Shown: positions 27,501-37,395, counted from the stretch's first letter. The stretch is 64,000 nucleotides of DNA from CAWGET01 sp963821715 (GCA_963821715.1 CAWGET010000005.1:124001-188000), one strand, 5' to 3'. The notes: generated by a model not told the origin, from the sequence alone. A program made the numbers and translations.

Positions 27501-28774
27501 AAAGCTTTTGGTATTTTATATATAATTATGCTGTTATTCCCCTTTTAAAATTAGCCTTCTATATTGCCGGACTTTTTAATGAAAAAATACGGCGAGGAAT
27601 AACCGGAAGGAAGCGCTTGTTTGAAAAGATGATAATTGATCTTACCGATTTGGATAACAGGAAGAAGCGTATAATATTCCATTCGTCTTCTCTTGGCGAA
27701 TTTGAGCAAGCCAAACCGATCATCGAAAGACTGAAAAAAGAAAATGACATTTATGTAATCATAACTTTTTTTTCCCCTTCCGGTTACGAAAATTCAATAA
27801 AATATCCTTATGCCGATGTTATCGCGTATCTTCCGTTTGATACCGGCTTCAACACAAGGCGATTTGTTCGCTTGCTTAAGCCGGATTTAATGATATTTAT
27901 GCGATATGATATTTGGCCTAATTTAATCTGGCAGCTTAGCAGTCGAAAAACACCAATATTTATTGTTGACGCAACGATGAAAGAGAACTCTAAAAGAAAA
28001 CTTCCTGTCGCAAAAAATTTTCATAATACTCTTTATGATAATATTACCAGAATTTTGACTGTAACGGAAACCGATTTGAATTCCTTTAAGGATTTTAAGA
28101 TTAATAAATCGCGGTTGAAGGCGGTGGGCGATACGCGTTTCGACCGGGTTTATCAAAAAAGTCTGAAAGCAAAAGAGAAAAAATTATTCAGGGAAAATTT
28201 TTTCGAAGATAAAAAAGTTCTGGTGATGGGAAGTTCGTGGGAGTCGGATGACGAAGTAATTCTGCCGGCTTTTACAAAAGTGATGCAGTACGATCCAAGC
28301 ACAGTTTTGATAATAGCTCCACACGAACCTACAATTTCCCGGTTGGAGGAAATTGAGCATTCTTTACCGGATAATTTAAATACCATCCGATTTTCTCATC
28401 TCAACAACTACAAGGGAGAAAGAATTATTATTATCGACTCAATCGGTATTCTCTCGACGCTCTATATTTATTCCGATGCCGCGTATATTGGCGGAAGTTT
28501 TAAGCAGGGAGTGCATAATGTTCTCGAAGCTGCAGTATACGGTGTTCCCGTTTTATATGGTCCAAAAATAGAAAACAGCCGTGAAGCGGTTCAACTTGCC
28601 GAACTTGGCGGAGGAATTGTAGTTAGAAATAAAAAACAGGCATACAGAAGATTAAGAACTTTATTCGCGGATAAAAATATTCGAAGAGAAAAAGGTGAAA
28701 TTTCCTACCAATTTGTGCAGAATAATATAGGCGCCACAGAAAAGATCCTTTCGGAAATTAATCAGTTTATTTAA
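27497..28774 (+). CDS. waaA: 3-deoxy-D-manno-octulosonic acid (Kdo) transferase
   Basis: 425 residues. An N-terminal membrane anchor (IYNYAVIPLLKLAFYIAGL) is followed by the GT30 fold: IIFHSSSLGEFEQAKPII (with the catalytic Glu of the ASxGE motif), RYDIWPNLIWQL and the C-terminal GGSFKQGVHNVLEAAVYG motif. It adds Kdo from CMP-Kdo to lipid A precursor. ATGA overlap with the GT9 gene shows translational coupling. No terminator is evident before the 252-base gap to pckA. Confidence 0.93.
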   Translation: MKSFWYFIYNYAVIPLLKLAFYIAGLFNEKIRRGITGRKRLFEKMIIDLTDLDNRKKRIIFHSSSLGEFEQAKPIIERLKKENDIYVIITFFSPSGYENSIKYPYADVIAYLPFDTGFNTRRFVRLLKPDLMIFMRYDIWPNLIWQLSSRKTPIFIVDATMKENSKRKLPVAKNFHNTLYDNITRILTVTETDLNSFKDFKINKSRLKAVGDTRFDRVYQKSLKAKEKKLFRENFFEDKKVLVMGSSWESDDEVILPAFTKVMQYDPSTVLIIAPHEPTISRLEEIEHSLPDNLNTIRFSHLNNYKGERIIIIDSIGILSTLYIYSDAAYIGGSFKQGVHNVLEAAVYGVPVLYGPKIENSREAVQLAELGGGIVVRNKKQAYRRLRTLFADKNIRREKGEISYQFVQNNIGATEKILSEINQFI

Positions 28775-29026
28775 AAGCATAGCAAAATAACCTTTAAAAA
28801 TCCCTGTTCGCCATATCTTTACGCCCTGTGATTTGCCAGCGAATCAAATTATTTATGTTAAATAATTGTTAATGGATTGATAATAGAGAAAAAATTCACT
28901 ATATATAGAACCAAAATTTTCAAGCGGTTTTAATTTGTAATTTTTTGTTATTATTTGTATCTATCATAGATAAACCATTCTTAATTGATCGAAATATTAA
29001 TTAACTGTTATAGATAGGAGAGATGT

Positions 29027-30628
29027 ATGAAATCAACTGAAGTGATTACACAGGAACTGGAAAAGTTAGGAATACGCAATTTAAGCCAGGTTTCTTACAA
29101 TTGCAGCACACCTGCACTTTACGAGACAACTATGCGCAGACGCGAAGGTATGATCGCTCATTTAGGCCCGTTGGTTGTAAGAACCGGGCAGCATACCGGA
29201 AGGAGCCCTAACGACAAATTTATCGTTGAAGAAGAATCGAGCAAAGAGAACATTTGGTGGGGCAAAGTTAACCGACCGATTTCGCAGGAGCATTTTAACG
29301 GATTATTCAAAAAAATGCAGGCTTATATTCAAAATAAAGATGTATTTGTTCAGGATTGCTTTGCGGGAACCGACCCGGAATACAGAATGCCGATAAGAGT
29401 TATAACGGAAACAGGTTGGCACAGTTTGTTTGCGCGCAACTTATTTGTGCAGGCAAAAGAAGAAGAACTCGATAATCATAATCCGGAATTCACAGTTATA
29501 AACATGCCTTATTTTCAAGCCGATCCGGAAATGGACGGAACGAATTCGCCGGTTTTTATTGTAGTAAATTACGGTAAAAAACTTGTGCTTATTGGCGGAA
29601 CATCATATGCGGGCGAGATCAAAAAATCGATTTTCTCCGTATTGAATTATATTCTTCCGCTTAAAAACGAAGTACTTTCAATGCACTGTTCAGCAAATCA
29701 AGGTGAGGACGGAGACGTTGCCATCTTATTCGGATTATCCGGAACGGGAAAAACTACTCTTTCCGCTGATCCGAAAAGAAAACTTATTGGAGACGATGAA
29801 CATGGCTGGAGTGACAAAGGCGTTTTCAATTTTGAAGGAGGCTGTTACGCAAAAGTAATCAGGCTTTCCCCCGAAGCCGAACCCGAAATTTACGAAACCA
29901 CGAGAAAATTCGGCACCATTTTAGAAAACGTGGCGATGGAAGTTCATTCCAGAGATCTAGATCTCGACGATGCTTCTCTGACGGAAAATACCCGCGCGGC
30001 TTATCCGCTTACACACATAAGCAATATTGTTCCAAGCGGAATGGGAGATCATCCCAAAAATATTGTAATGCTTACTGCCGATGCTTTCGGCGTATTGCCT
30101 CCGATAGCTAAATTATCTACCGAACAGGCAATGTATCATTTCCTTTCAGGCTACACTGCTAAAGTTGCCGGAACCGAAAAAGGCGTTACTGAACCGAAAG
30201 CAACGTTCAGCGCATGCTTCGGCGCTCCTTTTATGGCTTTGCGTCCAAGTGTTTACGCAAAATTGCTCGGCGAAAAAATAGAAAAACACGACGTAAAATG
30301 CTGGCTTGTTAACACCGGATGGAGCGGCGGACCTTACGGCGTTGGCGAAAGAATGAAAATAAAATACACCAGAGCAATGCTTAATGCTGCATTAGCCGGA
30401 GATCTTAACGATGTTGAAACTTTCGAAGATCCAATTTTCGGGCTCAATGTTCCGAAAAAAGTTGACGGCGTGCCGGCCGAGGTATTGAATCCTAAAGATA
30501 CTTGGGATGACAAAGAGAAATATGATGAAACTGCTAAGAAATTAGCCGGAATGTTCCACGATAACTTCAAAGAATTTGAAGCGAACGTAAGCGATGAAAT
30601 TAAAAATGCCGGACCTAATAAATTCTAA
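29027..30628 (+). CDS. pckA: Phosphoenolpyruvate carboxykinase (ATP)
   Basis: 533 residues. The phosphate-binding loop is FGLSGTGKTTLSADP, the metal-binding GDDEHGWSDKGVFNFEGGCY, plus RTGQHTGRSPNDKFIVEE and NTGWSGGPYGVGERM. It converts oxaloacetate and ATP to PEP, CO2 and ADP, the entry to gluconeogenesis, or runs backwards in fermentative CO2 fixation. AGGAGAG precedes the ATG; a strong terminator follows. Single-gene unit. It complements fbp in the same window. Confidence 0.97.
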   Translation: MKSTEVITQELEKLGIRNLSQVSYNCSTPALYETTMRRREGMIAHLGPLVVRTGQHTGRSPNDKFIVEEESSKENIWWGKVNRPISQEHFNGLFKKMQAYIQNKDVFVQDCFAGTDPEYRMPIRVITETGWHSLFARNLFVQAKEEELDNHNPEFTVINMPYFQADPEMDGTNSPVFIVVNYGKKLVLIGGTSYAGEIKKSIFSVLNYILPLKNEVLSMHCSANQGEDGDVAILFGLSGTGKTTLSADPKRKLIGDDEHGWSDKGVFNFEGGCYAKVIRLSPEAEPEIYETTRKFGTILENVAMEVHSRDLDLDDASLTENTRAAYPLTHISNIVPSGMGDHPKNIVMLTADAFGVLPPIAKLSTEQAMYHFLSGYTAKVAGTEKGVTEPKATFSACFGAPFMALRPSVYAKLLGEKIEKHDVKCWLVNTGWSGGPYGVGERMKIKYTRAMLNAALAGDLNDVETFEDPIFGLNVPKKVDGVPAEVLNPKDTWDDKEKYDETAKKLAGMFHDNFKEFEANVSDEIKNAGPNKF

Positions 30629-30650
30629 GGTTTTTCATTTTAATTGAATT

Positions 30651-30680
30651 AAAAAGCGTCCTTTCGGGCGCTTTTTTTTT
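30651..30680 (+). terminator. Rho-independent terminator of pckA
   Basis: AAAAAGCGTCC (30651-30661), loop TTTC, GGGCGCTTTTT (30666-30676) with one G-T pair, then more T residues. It starts 23 bases after the stop codon. Confidence 0.9.
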
Positions 30681-30903
30681 GTCCCCTTCTTTCATCTTGA
30701 GAAAAACAATGAAAAAAGTAGGAAATGATATAATTTTGGAATGATGGAAGAAATGTGGCATGATCGGAATAAAACGTAAAAGCGAAAAACCCTCTCTAGA
30801 TCTTAATAATCAAGATAATCAAGTAAATCATGGTTAAACTTTGGTTGTTCCTGTTCGATAATACCCATAGGTAAAGGAATACTTATATCTTCATGGATGA
30901 AGA

Positions 30904-32754
30904 ATGAACTCTCAAAATGCTGAAATCTTTTCTGCTGTTCCGGATGAGGAACGCATATCTAAAGATTTATTTGCTGCAAAATTTAATAAGATCGCCAAGG
31001 ATCTTTTCCAGCATTATTCTGTTGGAATAACCGATCCTAAGGAAATTCTTGAAGAATATTCTCAACAGGTGAGGTATAACCTTCCCGAAGAAATAAATGA
31101 ATTCTTTATCGATAAAAAATTTGCTCCCCTATTCTGGATATCGCAAAATCCGATAATCAACAAGATTTATAATATTTCTTTATCCTCGGTAAACTCTTCC
31201 GGCGAAAAGATCAAATTCAGCGAAATCCGTTCTTTTTACTCCAAATGGGTGCTTCAAAAAAATGAGAACGAAAAACATTATTTTGCTTTCTCGACGCTCA
31301 ATCTTTTAGACAAGATAAAAAATCCGGAAAATATAATTAAGAATTTTCTTACCGGTACTCTCTATTCATTTGACAAAGAACTAAACTCGCCCGAAGACGC
31401 GCTGAAAAATTTTTCCGAGATCGGCGTAAAATTAGATACTGTCCAAACGGATATTAATTTTCGTAGAGAAATTAATTATCTTACGGAACTTTTTTCCGGA
31501 TTTGCGCTTTGGGAAACCGGCGAATATGAACTGATAAAGCAGAAATTTTCTTCGGCGGTAAATGCTAAATCTCACGGAATGACTGCTAATTTTTACGAAG
31601 CTCTTGTCTGCCGGCTGATCGGCGATAAAGAGAGTTCTTTAGAAAACATTGCCAAACTGATCGATTATGATAAAAGAAGAATTCAATATGCCGTGGAGAA
31701 TAATAATTTGGAGTTATTTTCGTTCTTTCTTAGAAATCTCTTCATTTCAAGAGTCTTCCGTGAAAAAAGTTTTTCATCCTATTTAAATGATCTCAATTAT
31801 CTCATCAAATCAACTTTACCTCACAGCGAAAATTCTTTCAGCGCTTTGATGAAAAAGATCAATTTGCTGAAGGATCACGATCTGACAAGATTTTTTAATA
31901 ATGAAGTGCGTGAAAATTTAAAATTCATTTCGGGATTCATGGGCGCTTTCGATTCCAATAAAAATATAATGATACTCAATTCAGCATCTTTGTTGGGCGA
32001 CAAAGTTTGTCATATCAAAGATTTGATCTTAGATGAAATTAAGGATCAGGCTGAAAAGGAGAGAGAAGAGAAATTAGAAATTTTTACAAGATCAATAAAT
32101 GAGAATAAAGAATTGATAGAATATTGGAATGCAGAATTAGAGGAGAAAGTAAAAAAGTACAAGAAAATTTTAGAAGATAATTTGAAAAATGTGGAAGAAA
32201 ATATCTCTTTTCACATCACCAAATTGGAACAATCCATTGACAAGCTGGAAACGAAAGACGATTTCAATCCTTCCAAAACTTTTAACAACAGTATGGTTTA
32301 CAATACTATAATATCCCTTTTGATTTTTATGATTGGCGGATTCGCAGGCGTTTTTGCGGATGATTATAATCACTTTGAAAGAGGATCTATAGTAAGCAAA
32401 GTTATAATTGAAGGTTTGAAGTGGGGAGGAATAACTTTTTTGCTCGGATTGATGGTTGCAATTCTAACTTCAATTTCCACATTTTGGGAGAAATCTTCTG
32501 AGAAGCAGAGGATACTAAAAAATATAAGCTTTATGAAAAATCAGAAAGAGAAAGAAAAAGAAAGTACGCGAAAAATCTTTGAAGGAAAAATTGTAAAACA
32601 GAAAGAACATTATGAAACGCAAATAAAAAAATATCTGAAGGAAAACGAAGATACAACCCAGGAAATGCAGCTTTACGGCGAAGAACTTAAGCAGGCAGCA
32701 GATAAAACAATAGCAAGTCACAAAATAGAATTGGATAGCATTCTTGACTGTTAA
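30904..32754 (+). CDS. Unknown coiled-coil protein with two membrane segments
   Basis: 616 residues. The N-terminal 350 residues are helical and soluble. A charged coiled coil (about 370-455: IKDQAEKEREEKLEIFTRS, WNAELEEKVKKYKKILEDN) is followed by two hydrophobic segments (about 466-486, TIISLLIFMIGGFAGVF; and about 509-529, GITFLLGLMVAILTSIS) joined by a short acidic loop, then a second coiled coil (about 535-610). No signal peptide and no family I recognise. The hairpin of two helices between coiled coils is reminiscent of scaffold or membrane-tether proteins. It lies before the sigma-54 flagellar set but 230 bases away, so a link is only positional. Confidence 0.8.
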   Translation: MNSQNAEIFSAVPDEERISKDLFAAKFNKIAKDLFQHYSVGITDPKEILEEYSQQVRYNLPEEINEFFIDKKFAPLFWISQNPIINKIYNISLSSVNSSGEKIKFSEIRSFYSKWVLQKNENEKHYFAFSTLNLLDKIKNPENIIKNFLTGTLYSFDKELNSPEDALKNFSEIGVKLDTVQTDINFRREINYLTELFSGFALWETGEYELIKQKFSSAVNAKSHGMTANFYEALVCRLIGDKESSLENIAKLIDYDKRRIQYAVENNNLELFSFFLRNLFISRVFREKSFSSYLNDLNYLIKSTLPHSENSFSALMKKINLLKDHDLTRFFNNEVRENLKFISGFMGAFDSNKNIMILNSASLLGDKVCHIKDLILDEIKDQAEKEREEKLEIFTRSINENKELIEYWNAELEEKVKKYKKILEDNLKNVEENISFHITKLEQSIDKLETKDDFNPSKTFNNSMVYNTIISLLIFMIGGFAGVFADDYNHFERGSIVSKVIIEGLKWGGITFLLGLMVAILTSISTFWEKSSEKQRILKNISFMKNQKEKEKESTRKIFEGKIVKQKEHYETQIKKYLKENEDTTQEMQLYGEELKQAADKTIASHKIELDSILDC

Positions 32755-32925
32755 AACGAATGAAAATTTACTTTTAACTTAGCAACACACATCCTCCAAT
32801 ACACTCTTTCAATCTTGTAATTCCATAATAATATTAATTTACTTCCCTCGAACATATGTACAATATTAGCCACCCAATGATGAAAACGCTTTAACATTTA
32901 ATTATTGTTTAGAGCCGAAAACATT

Positions 32926-32942
32926 TTGGCACGCCGATTGAT
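32926..32942 (+). promoter_or_regulatory. Sigma-54 (-24/-12) promoter of the TPR/glycosyltransferase unit
   Basis: TTGGCACG-CCGA-TTGAT: the -24 half is a perfect match to TTGGCACG, with GG (32928-32929) and the -12 G (32940) separated by the required ten bases; the -12 C is replaced by A. The predicted transcript start is about 32 bases before the ATG at 32985. Confidence 0.7.
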
Positions 32943-32984
32943 TAAAAGATAGCAGTTAGTAAAAAATCAAAAAAAGGCGGCAGC

Positions 32985-34295
32985 ATGAAAAACTTCGATC
33001 AATCGTTAACACAAGCATATGATCTCTTTTCGCAGAAAGATTTTTCGCACGCGCTGGAAAAAATTTCGGAAGCTGAAGAGAAAATGATGTCGGATTATAA
33101 ATCCGATGAAAAAGATAATTATACACGAGGAATTGTAAGTATTGAAAATTTTAGAGGTTTTGTTTATTTGGGTTTAAACGAGACCGAAAAAGCGAAAATC
33201 AGCTTTGAAAAATCTCTTATGCTTAATCCTAATTCTTCACAGGCTTGCGCCGGTTTAGGAGAAGTATTATTTCTGAACCATAACGATGAAGAAGCAAAAT
33301 TGATGTTTGAATGGGCGATTGATATAAATCCTCTGAACCATTTTGCCGTTGCCGGTCTGACAAAAATTAATAAACAGCTTGGACTTCAGGAAAGCCATAA
33401 CTCGCTCGATATCGATTCGACAGAAGAGGATGAAAGCGTTAGATTTCACAAATTGGTTGATGAAGCTTATCAAATATTTGAACAGAAAAATTTTGACGAA
33501 GCGTTAAATAAAATTGATGCGGCGGAAGATATAATAACCGTAGGCGTTATGAGCCATTCCAAACTGATGAAGATCAGCAGTCTGGAAAACTTTAAGGGCT
33601 TTTGCTACTTGTCTAAACAAGAGTATGAAAGCGCGCGCGAATGTTATGAAAAAGCACTCAACTTAAATCCGAAATCATCGCAGGCTTGCACAGGACTCGG
33701 AGAGGTTCTATTTATTAATCACGAAGATGATTCGGCAAAAACAATGTTCGAATGGGCATTAAAAAATGAGCCGAATAATCAGTTGGCATTGGCAGGACTC
33801 CACAAAGTTAACAAATCTTTAGGATTAGCCTCAGCAGATAATTCATTACAAAGAAAATTCGAAGAAGAAATTTCAAATGAAATTAGTCAGTTGATTCAGG
33901 ACGGATTCCGACTTTATTCGGAATTGGAAAATGAAGAATCATTGTTGAAACTTCAAAGAGCTGAAGATTTGGTAGAAGAAAATTTTAATACCGAAGATGT
34001 AACAGAAATTCTTTCCAAATTGTACAATTTCATCGGTTACAATCTTATTGTTCTGGAAGATCTGGAAACCGCTCAAACATATTTTGAAAAAGCGCTGGAA
34101 ATAAACGTAAATTCATCGGCGGCATGCACAGGTATGGCTGAAGTTTTCTACCAATCAAACAAAATTGAAGAAGCTCAGAAGATGTTCGAATGGGGAGTAA
34201 AGAACGATCCATCGAACCAGACAGCAAATGAAGGCCTTCTGAAAACAAACAAAGTTTTAGGAAATTCAGAAAAATACAATAGTTTATTGGTTTAA
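32985..34295 (+). CDS. TPR protein with three homologous modules
   Basis: 436 residues made of three tandem repeats of about 140-150 residues. Each has a helix pair (ENFRGFVYLGL / ENFKGFCYLSK / YNFIGYNLIVL), then AKISFEKSLMLNPNSSQACAGLGEVLF and its two counterparts ending SSQACTGLGEVLF and SSAACTGMAEVFY, then EAKLMFEWAIDINP-like helices and a SxNSL-type end. No signal peptide, so it is probably cytoplasmic. It sits behind a strong sigma-54 promoter and six bases before the glycosyltransferase gene. A role in flagellin handling or modification is inferred from context only. GGCGG precedes the ATG. Confidence 0.85.
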   Translation: MKNFDQSLTQAYDLFSQKDFSHALEKISEAEEKMMSDYKSDEKDNYTRGIVSIENFRGFVYLGLNETEKAKISFEKSLMLNPNSSQACAGLGEVLFLNHNDEEAKLMFEWAIDINPLNHFAVAGLTKINKQLGLQESHNSLDIDSTEEDESVRFHKLVDEAYQIFEQKNFDEALNKIDAAEDIITVGVMSHSKLMKISSLENFKGFCYLSKQEYESARECYEKALNLNPKSSQACTGLGEVLFINHEDDSAKTMFEWALKNEPNNQLALAGLHKVNKSLGLASADNSLQRKFEEEISNEISQLIQDGFRLYSELENEESLLKLQRAEDLVEENFNTEDVTEILSKLYNFIGYNLIVLEDLETAQTYFEKALEINVNSSAACTGMAEVFYQSNKIEEAQKMFEWGVKNDPSNQTANEGLLKTNKVLGNSEKYNSLLV

Positions 34296-34301
34296 GCGGT
34301 T

Positions 34302-35813
34302 ATGGGCAGCGTTACTCTGAGTATGATCGTCAAAAATGAAGAAAAATTTTTGGAAGGCTGCCTTAAATCCGTTAGCGGAGTTGCAGACGAGATTGTAATT
34401 GCTGATACCGGTTCCACAGATAAAACGCTAAAGATAGCCGAGAAGTACGGAGCTAAAGTTTTTCATTTTGATTGGATTAACGATTTTGCCGCAGCGAGAA
34501 ATTTTGCTCTTTCAAAATCCTCAGGAGATTGGATTCTGTATTTGGACGCCGATGAGCGATTGAGTGAAGACTCCGCAGCGGAAATTAAAGAAGCTTTAAA
34601 ATTAAAAGATAAATACGGCGCAAGATGCAGCGTTGTAAGTAAAAATAGTTTTAAGAAAAACAAACAGATATTCAAGTACGTCCGGTTTTTTAGAAATGAT
34701 CCTGCAATAAAATTCGAAGGCAAAGTTCACGAACAGATAGAGCCTTCGCTGCTTAAAAACAACTACGAAATTTTAGATTCAAAAATTACCATTGAACATT
34801 TGGGATACGATATTTCGGACGAAGAGCTTCACATAAAAGCTGAAAGAAATCTTTCGCTTTTGAAAAACGAAGCAGCGAGTAATTCGACAGGTTACGTGCT
34901 CTTCCAAATTGGGCAGACTTACCTGGTGCTGAATAAGAAAGAAGAAGCGATACCCTATTTTATTCAGGCAATTGAAGACGAGCGTTTAGAAGTTAATCAC
35001 GCTGCGCAAGCGAACAGAATTTTAGCCGCCAACGAATTTCACAACGGAAATCTGTCTTCAGCCGAAAATTATATTTTGCGGGCATTACAACTTTCTCCCG
35101 ATCAGATATTAAATAATTTTGTAGCCGCGCAAATATATTCCGCCAAACAAAATTTTTCTTATGCGGAAAAATATTTCAGGATTGCGCTGGCGATGAACAG
35201 AAAGTTATCGGAGAGCGGAGAATCCTTTTTTGATACAAGTTTTGAAGATTCAGAGTTAATTAAGTTCGCTCTTCAGCTGGCAATTCTAACAGAGAATAAA
35301 AATCTTTTTAACGAATTTTACGAAGACTTTTTAACCGGTTCCGATGACGAAGTTTTGGAAGATCAATTATCTTTATTCAACTCATTGATTAACAACCTTC
35401 CGATTGAAGAAAAAATTGTTGTAAATCTTCCGGTAATAATAAAACAGATTAAACCAGCAAGACTATTAAAATTTACGAACAAATATTCTCATCAGAATAA
35501 AAAGTTTTTAGTTTTTGATTTAATGGAAAGCGGTATTACGGATACTCAGTTTTGTCTCAATTCCATCAATTATTTTTTGGATGAAGACGATATTCTCTCG
35601 GCTGAAAAGGTGATGGATTTTATGAGTGAATCACATGGCAGTGATCCGAAAGCGATGTTAGCGTTGGTGAAATATTATTCCGAAATGCAAAGATTTGAAA
35701 AATTAAACCTTTTGATTGAAAAAGCTTATTCAACTTTTGAAAATTATCCATCTGTTATCTCGATACTTGATTCGATACGTGCGAAGATAGAGGATGAGGC
35801 ATTAAGAATTTAA
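34302..35813 (+). CDS. Family 2 glycosyltransferase with TPR tail
   Basis: 503 residues. The GT2 domain (about 1-190) has LSMIVKNEEKFLEGCLKSV, EIVIADTGSTDKT and the metal-binding DxD in YLDADERLSED. Helical TPR-like repeats fill the rest (IGQTYLVLNKKEEAIPYFIQA, QIYSAKQNFSYAEKYFRIAL). This arrangement is common in bacterial protein or polysaccharide glycosyltransferases. It lies between the sigma-54-driven TPR gene and flagellin, so glycosylation of flagellin is a reasonable inference; LPS or S-layer substrates remain possible. Confidence 0.88.
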   Translation: MGSVTLSMIVKNEEKFLEGCLKSVSGVADEIVIADTGSTDKTLKIAEKYGAKVFHFDWINDFAAARNFALSKSSGDWILYLDADERLSEDSAAEIKEALKLKDKYGARCSVVSKNSFKKNKQIFKYVRFFRNDPAIKFEGKVHEQIEPSLLKNNYEILDSKITIEHLGYDISDEELHIKAERNLSLLKNEAASNSTGYVLFQIGQTYLVLNKKEEAIPYFIQAIEDERLEVNHAAQANRILAANEFHNGNLSSAENYILRALQLSPDQILNNFVAAQIYSAKQNFSYAEKYFRIALAMNRKLSESGESFFDTSFEDSELIKFALQLAILTENKNLFNEFYEDFLTGSDDEVLEDQLSLFNSLINNLPIEEKIVVNLPVIIKQIKPARLLKFTNKYSHQNKKFLVFDLMESGITDTQFCLNSINYFLDEDDILSAEKVMDFMSESHGSDPKAMLALVKYYSEMQRFEKLNLLIEKAYSTFENYPSVISILDSIRAKIEDEALRI

Positions 35814-36032
35814 TAAGTGGACAATTGAGAAGAGTTCTCTCTAAAAAGAATAGTTTCCGCAGAACCATAATTCCAGTAATCATTTAATCAAAAAAATCAT
35901 GGTCAATATTGGACACCTGTTTATAATTATTTATTGAAGCGAATATTTCTTTTAGGAACAAAAATAAGTCATCTAAAAAAACCGTTTTTAAGCCTTATAA
36001 TAAAGGTTTAGTTGATTAGAATAAGAAAAAAG

Positions 36033-36048
36033 TTGGCAAGATTATTGT
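36033..36048 (+). promoter_or_regulatory. Sigma-54 (-24/-12)-like promoter of flagellin
   Basis: TTGGCAAG-ATTA-TTGT: GG at 36035-36036 and GT at 36047-36048 are ten bases apart. It matches the -24 box at TTGGCA; the -12 C is T. The predicted leader before the ATG at 36138 is about 80 bases. The rest of the 324-base gap 35814-36137 is AT-rich without a gene. Confidence 0.6.
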
Positions 36049-36137
36049 TTTAGGAATAAAAGGAATTTAACAAAAAGGGATTAATAAAATTCCAATTGAA
36101 AATAAGATTGACTAACAAACAATAAAAAGGAGAAACC

Positions 36138-37004
36138 ATGCCGTTTCGCGTAAACACAAACACAGATGCATTACAGGCTTATTATCAGTTAGCCAAAGTT
36201 AATGCCGAAACAACAAAAGCTCAGATGAGACTTTCGTCCGGTAAAAGAATTATGGGCGTAGCAGACGATACTTCCGGATTTAACGTCGGAACATCGCTTA
36301 AAGGAAAAGTAGCGGTTATGAAAGGCGCGCAGAGTAATATCGCTGCAGCAAAAAATATGCTTTCAACTGCCGAAGGAGGTTTGCTCGGAATTAACGACCT
36401 TCTGACAAAAATTGAAGGAAAACTTTCCGATGCTACAAACCCGACAAACGACAGATCGGCGCTTGCAAGCGATATTCAAGCTCTTTCGGAAGAAATAAAT
36501 TCTATTTTATCCAATACTAAATTTAACAACGCTCAGCTCTTAAGCGGTTCAGATGTTGCGGACGGCGATAAATTCATTTTCCAAGTGGGAGAATTTAACG
36601 ATAATCTCGACCTTGATTTTGCCGTTAATCTGGCTTCTTCCGGAGCGGCTACAGGTGGTACGAATGTCGCGGACGAATTGGCAAAACTTACCGGAGTAGT
36701 TTTAGGTTCGTTAACTGACACAACGGGCGTAGGTGCGTTGAATACAGCGCTAACTAACATAAAAACCGAAGTTACAGACTCGCTTGGTAAAATCGGTAAT
36801 ATGGTTCAGCGGCTCGATATTAAAGACGAGACTTTAAATACATCGATTGCCAACGCAGAATCGAGCATAAGCAGATTGTTTGACGCTGATATGGCGATGG
36901 AGCAATTGAATGCAACACGCGGCTCAATTCTACAGCAGGCCGGAACCGCTATGCTGGCTCAGTTGAATATGGCTCCTCAACAAGTTCTTCAATTATTCGG
37001 TTAA
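36138..37004 (+). CDS. fliC: Flagellin
   Basis: 288 residues, a short flagellin with conserved D0/D1 ends and a reduced central region. The N-terminal domain has MPFRVNTNTDALQAYYQL, RLSSGKRI and TAEGGLLGINDLL; the C-terminal domain has ESSISRLFDADMAMEQLNATR and AMLAQLNMAPQQVLQLFG. It is exported by the flagellar type III system and polymerises into the filament. AAAGGAGAAACC precedes the ATG. FliS follows after 10 bases and a terminator ends the unit. A glycosyltransferase gene lies just upstream. Confidence 0.97.
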   Translation: MPFRVNTNTDALQAYYQLAKVNAETTKAQMRLSSGKRIMGVADDTSGFNVGTSLKGKVAVMKGAQSNIAAAKNMLSTAEGGLLGINDLLTKIEGKLSDATNPTNDRSALASDIQALSEEINSILSNTKFNNAQLLSGSDVADGDKFIFQVGEFNDNLDLDFAVNLASSGAATGGTNVADELAKLTGVVLGSLTDTTGVGALNTALTNIKTEVTDSLGKIGNMVQRLDIKDETLNTSIANAESSISRLFDADMAMEQLNATRGSILQQAGTAMLAQLNMAPQQVLQLFG

Positions 37005-37014
37005 GGAGGATATT

Positions 37015-37341
37015 ATGGAAGCCACATTAATGAATAAAACAGAAACACCTGTTTACATAAACGAAGTAATGGATTTGAATCCGAAACAGCTTTTACTTAA
37101 AGTATACGATTTTGCTTTGGAAGGCTGCGAAAAAAGGAATGTTGAAAAAACCAACAGCGCAATTTCAGAAATGATCTCGTCGCTCAATTTTAACAGCGAA
37201 GAGACGAATAAAATTTCGGGCGAACTTCTTAAATTATACGAATTTTGTATGGAAGAAACCAAAAAAGGGAATTTTGAAATTGCAGCGCAAATTCTTGGTG
37301 GACTAAGAGAATCCTGGAGCGAGATATTTAACGCGAATTAG
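37015..37341 (+). CDS. fliS: Flagellar export chaperone FliS
   Basis: 108 residues, all helical. The pattern NPKQLLLKVYDFALEGCEKR (the FliS helix that begins after the flagellin-binding N-terminal cap), then NSAISEMISSLNF, then ISGELLKLYEFC and a GNFEIAAQILGGLRESWSEIF end matches FliS, which binds the flagellin C-terminus and prevents early polymerisation. It lies right behind flagellin with GGAGG upstream. Sequence similarity to well-known FliS is modest; position makes the call firm. Confidence 0.85.
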   Translation: MEATLMNKTETPVYINEVMDLNPKQLLLKVYDFALEGCEKRNVEKTNSAISEMISSLNFNSEETNKISGELLKLYEFCMEETKKGNFEIAAQILGGLRESWSEIFNAN

Positions 37342-37367
37342 TTTCAATCTCAAAATAATATATTATT

Positions 37368-37395
37368 AAAAGGCGGTTTTGTTTCCGCCTTTTTT
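37368..37395 (+). terminator. Rho-independent terminator of the flagellin unit
   Basis: AAAAGGCGG (37368-37376) / CCGCCTTTT (37385-37393) with an 8-base loop, followed by further T residues. Confidence 0.92.
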
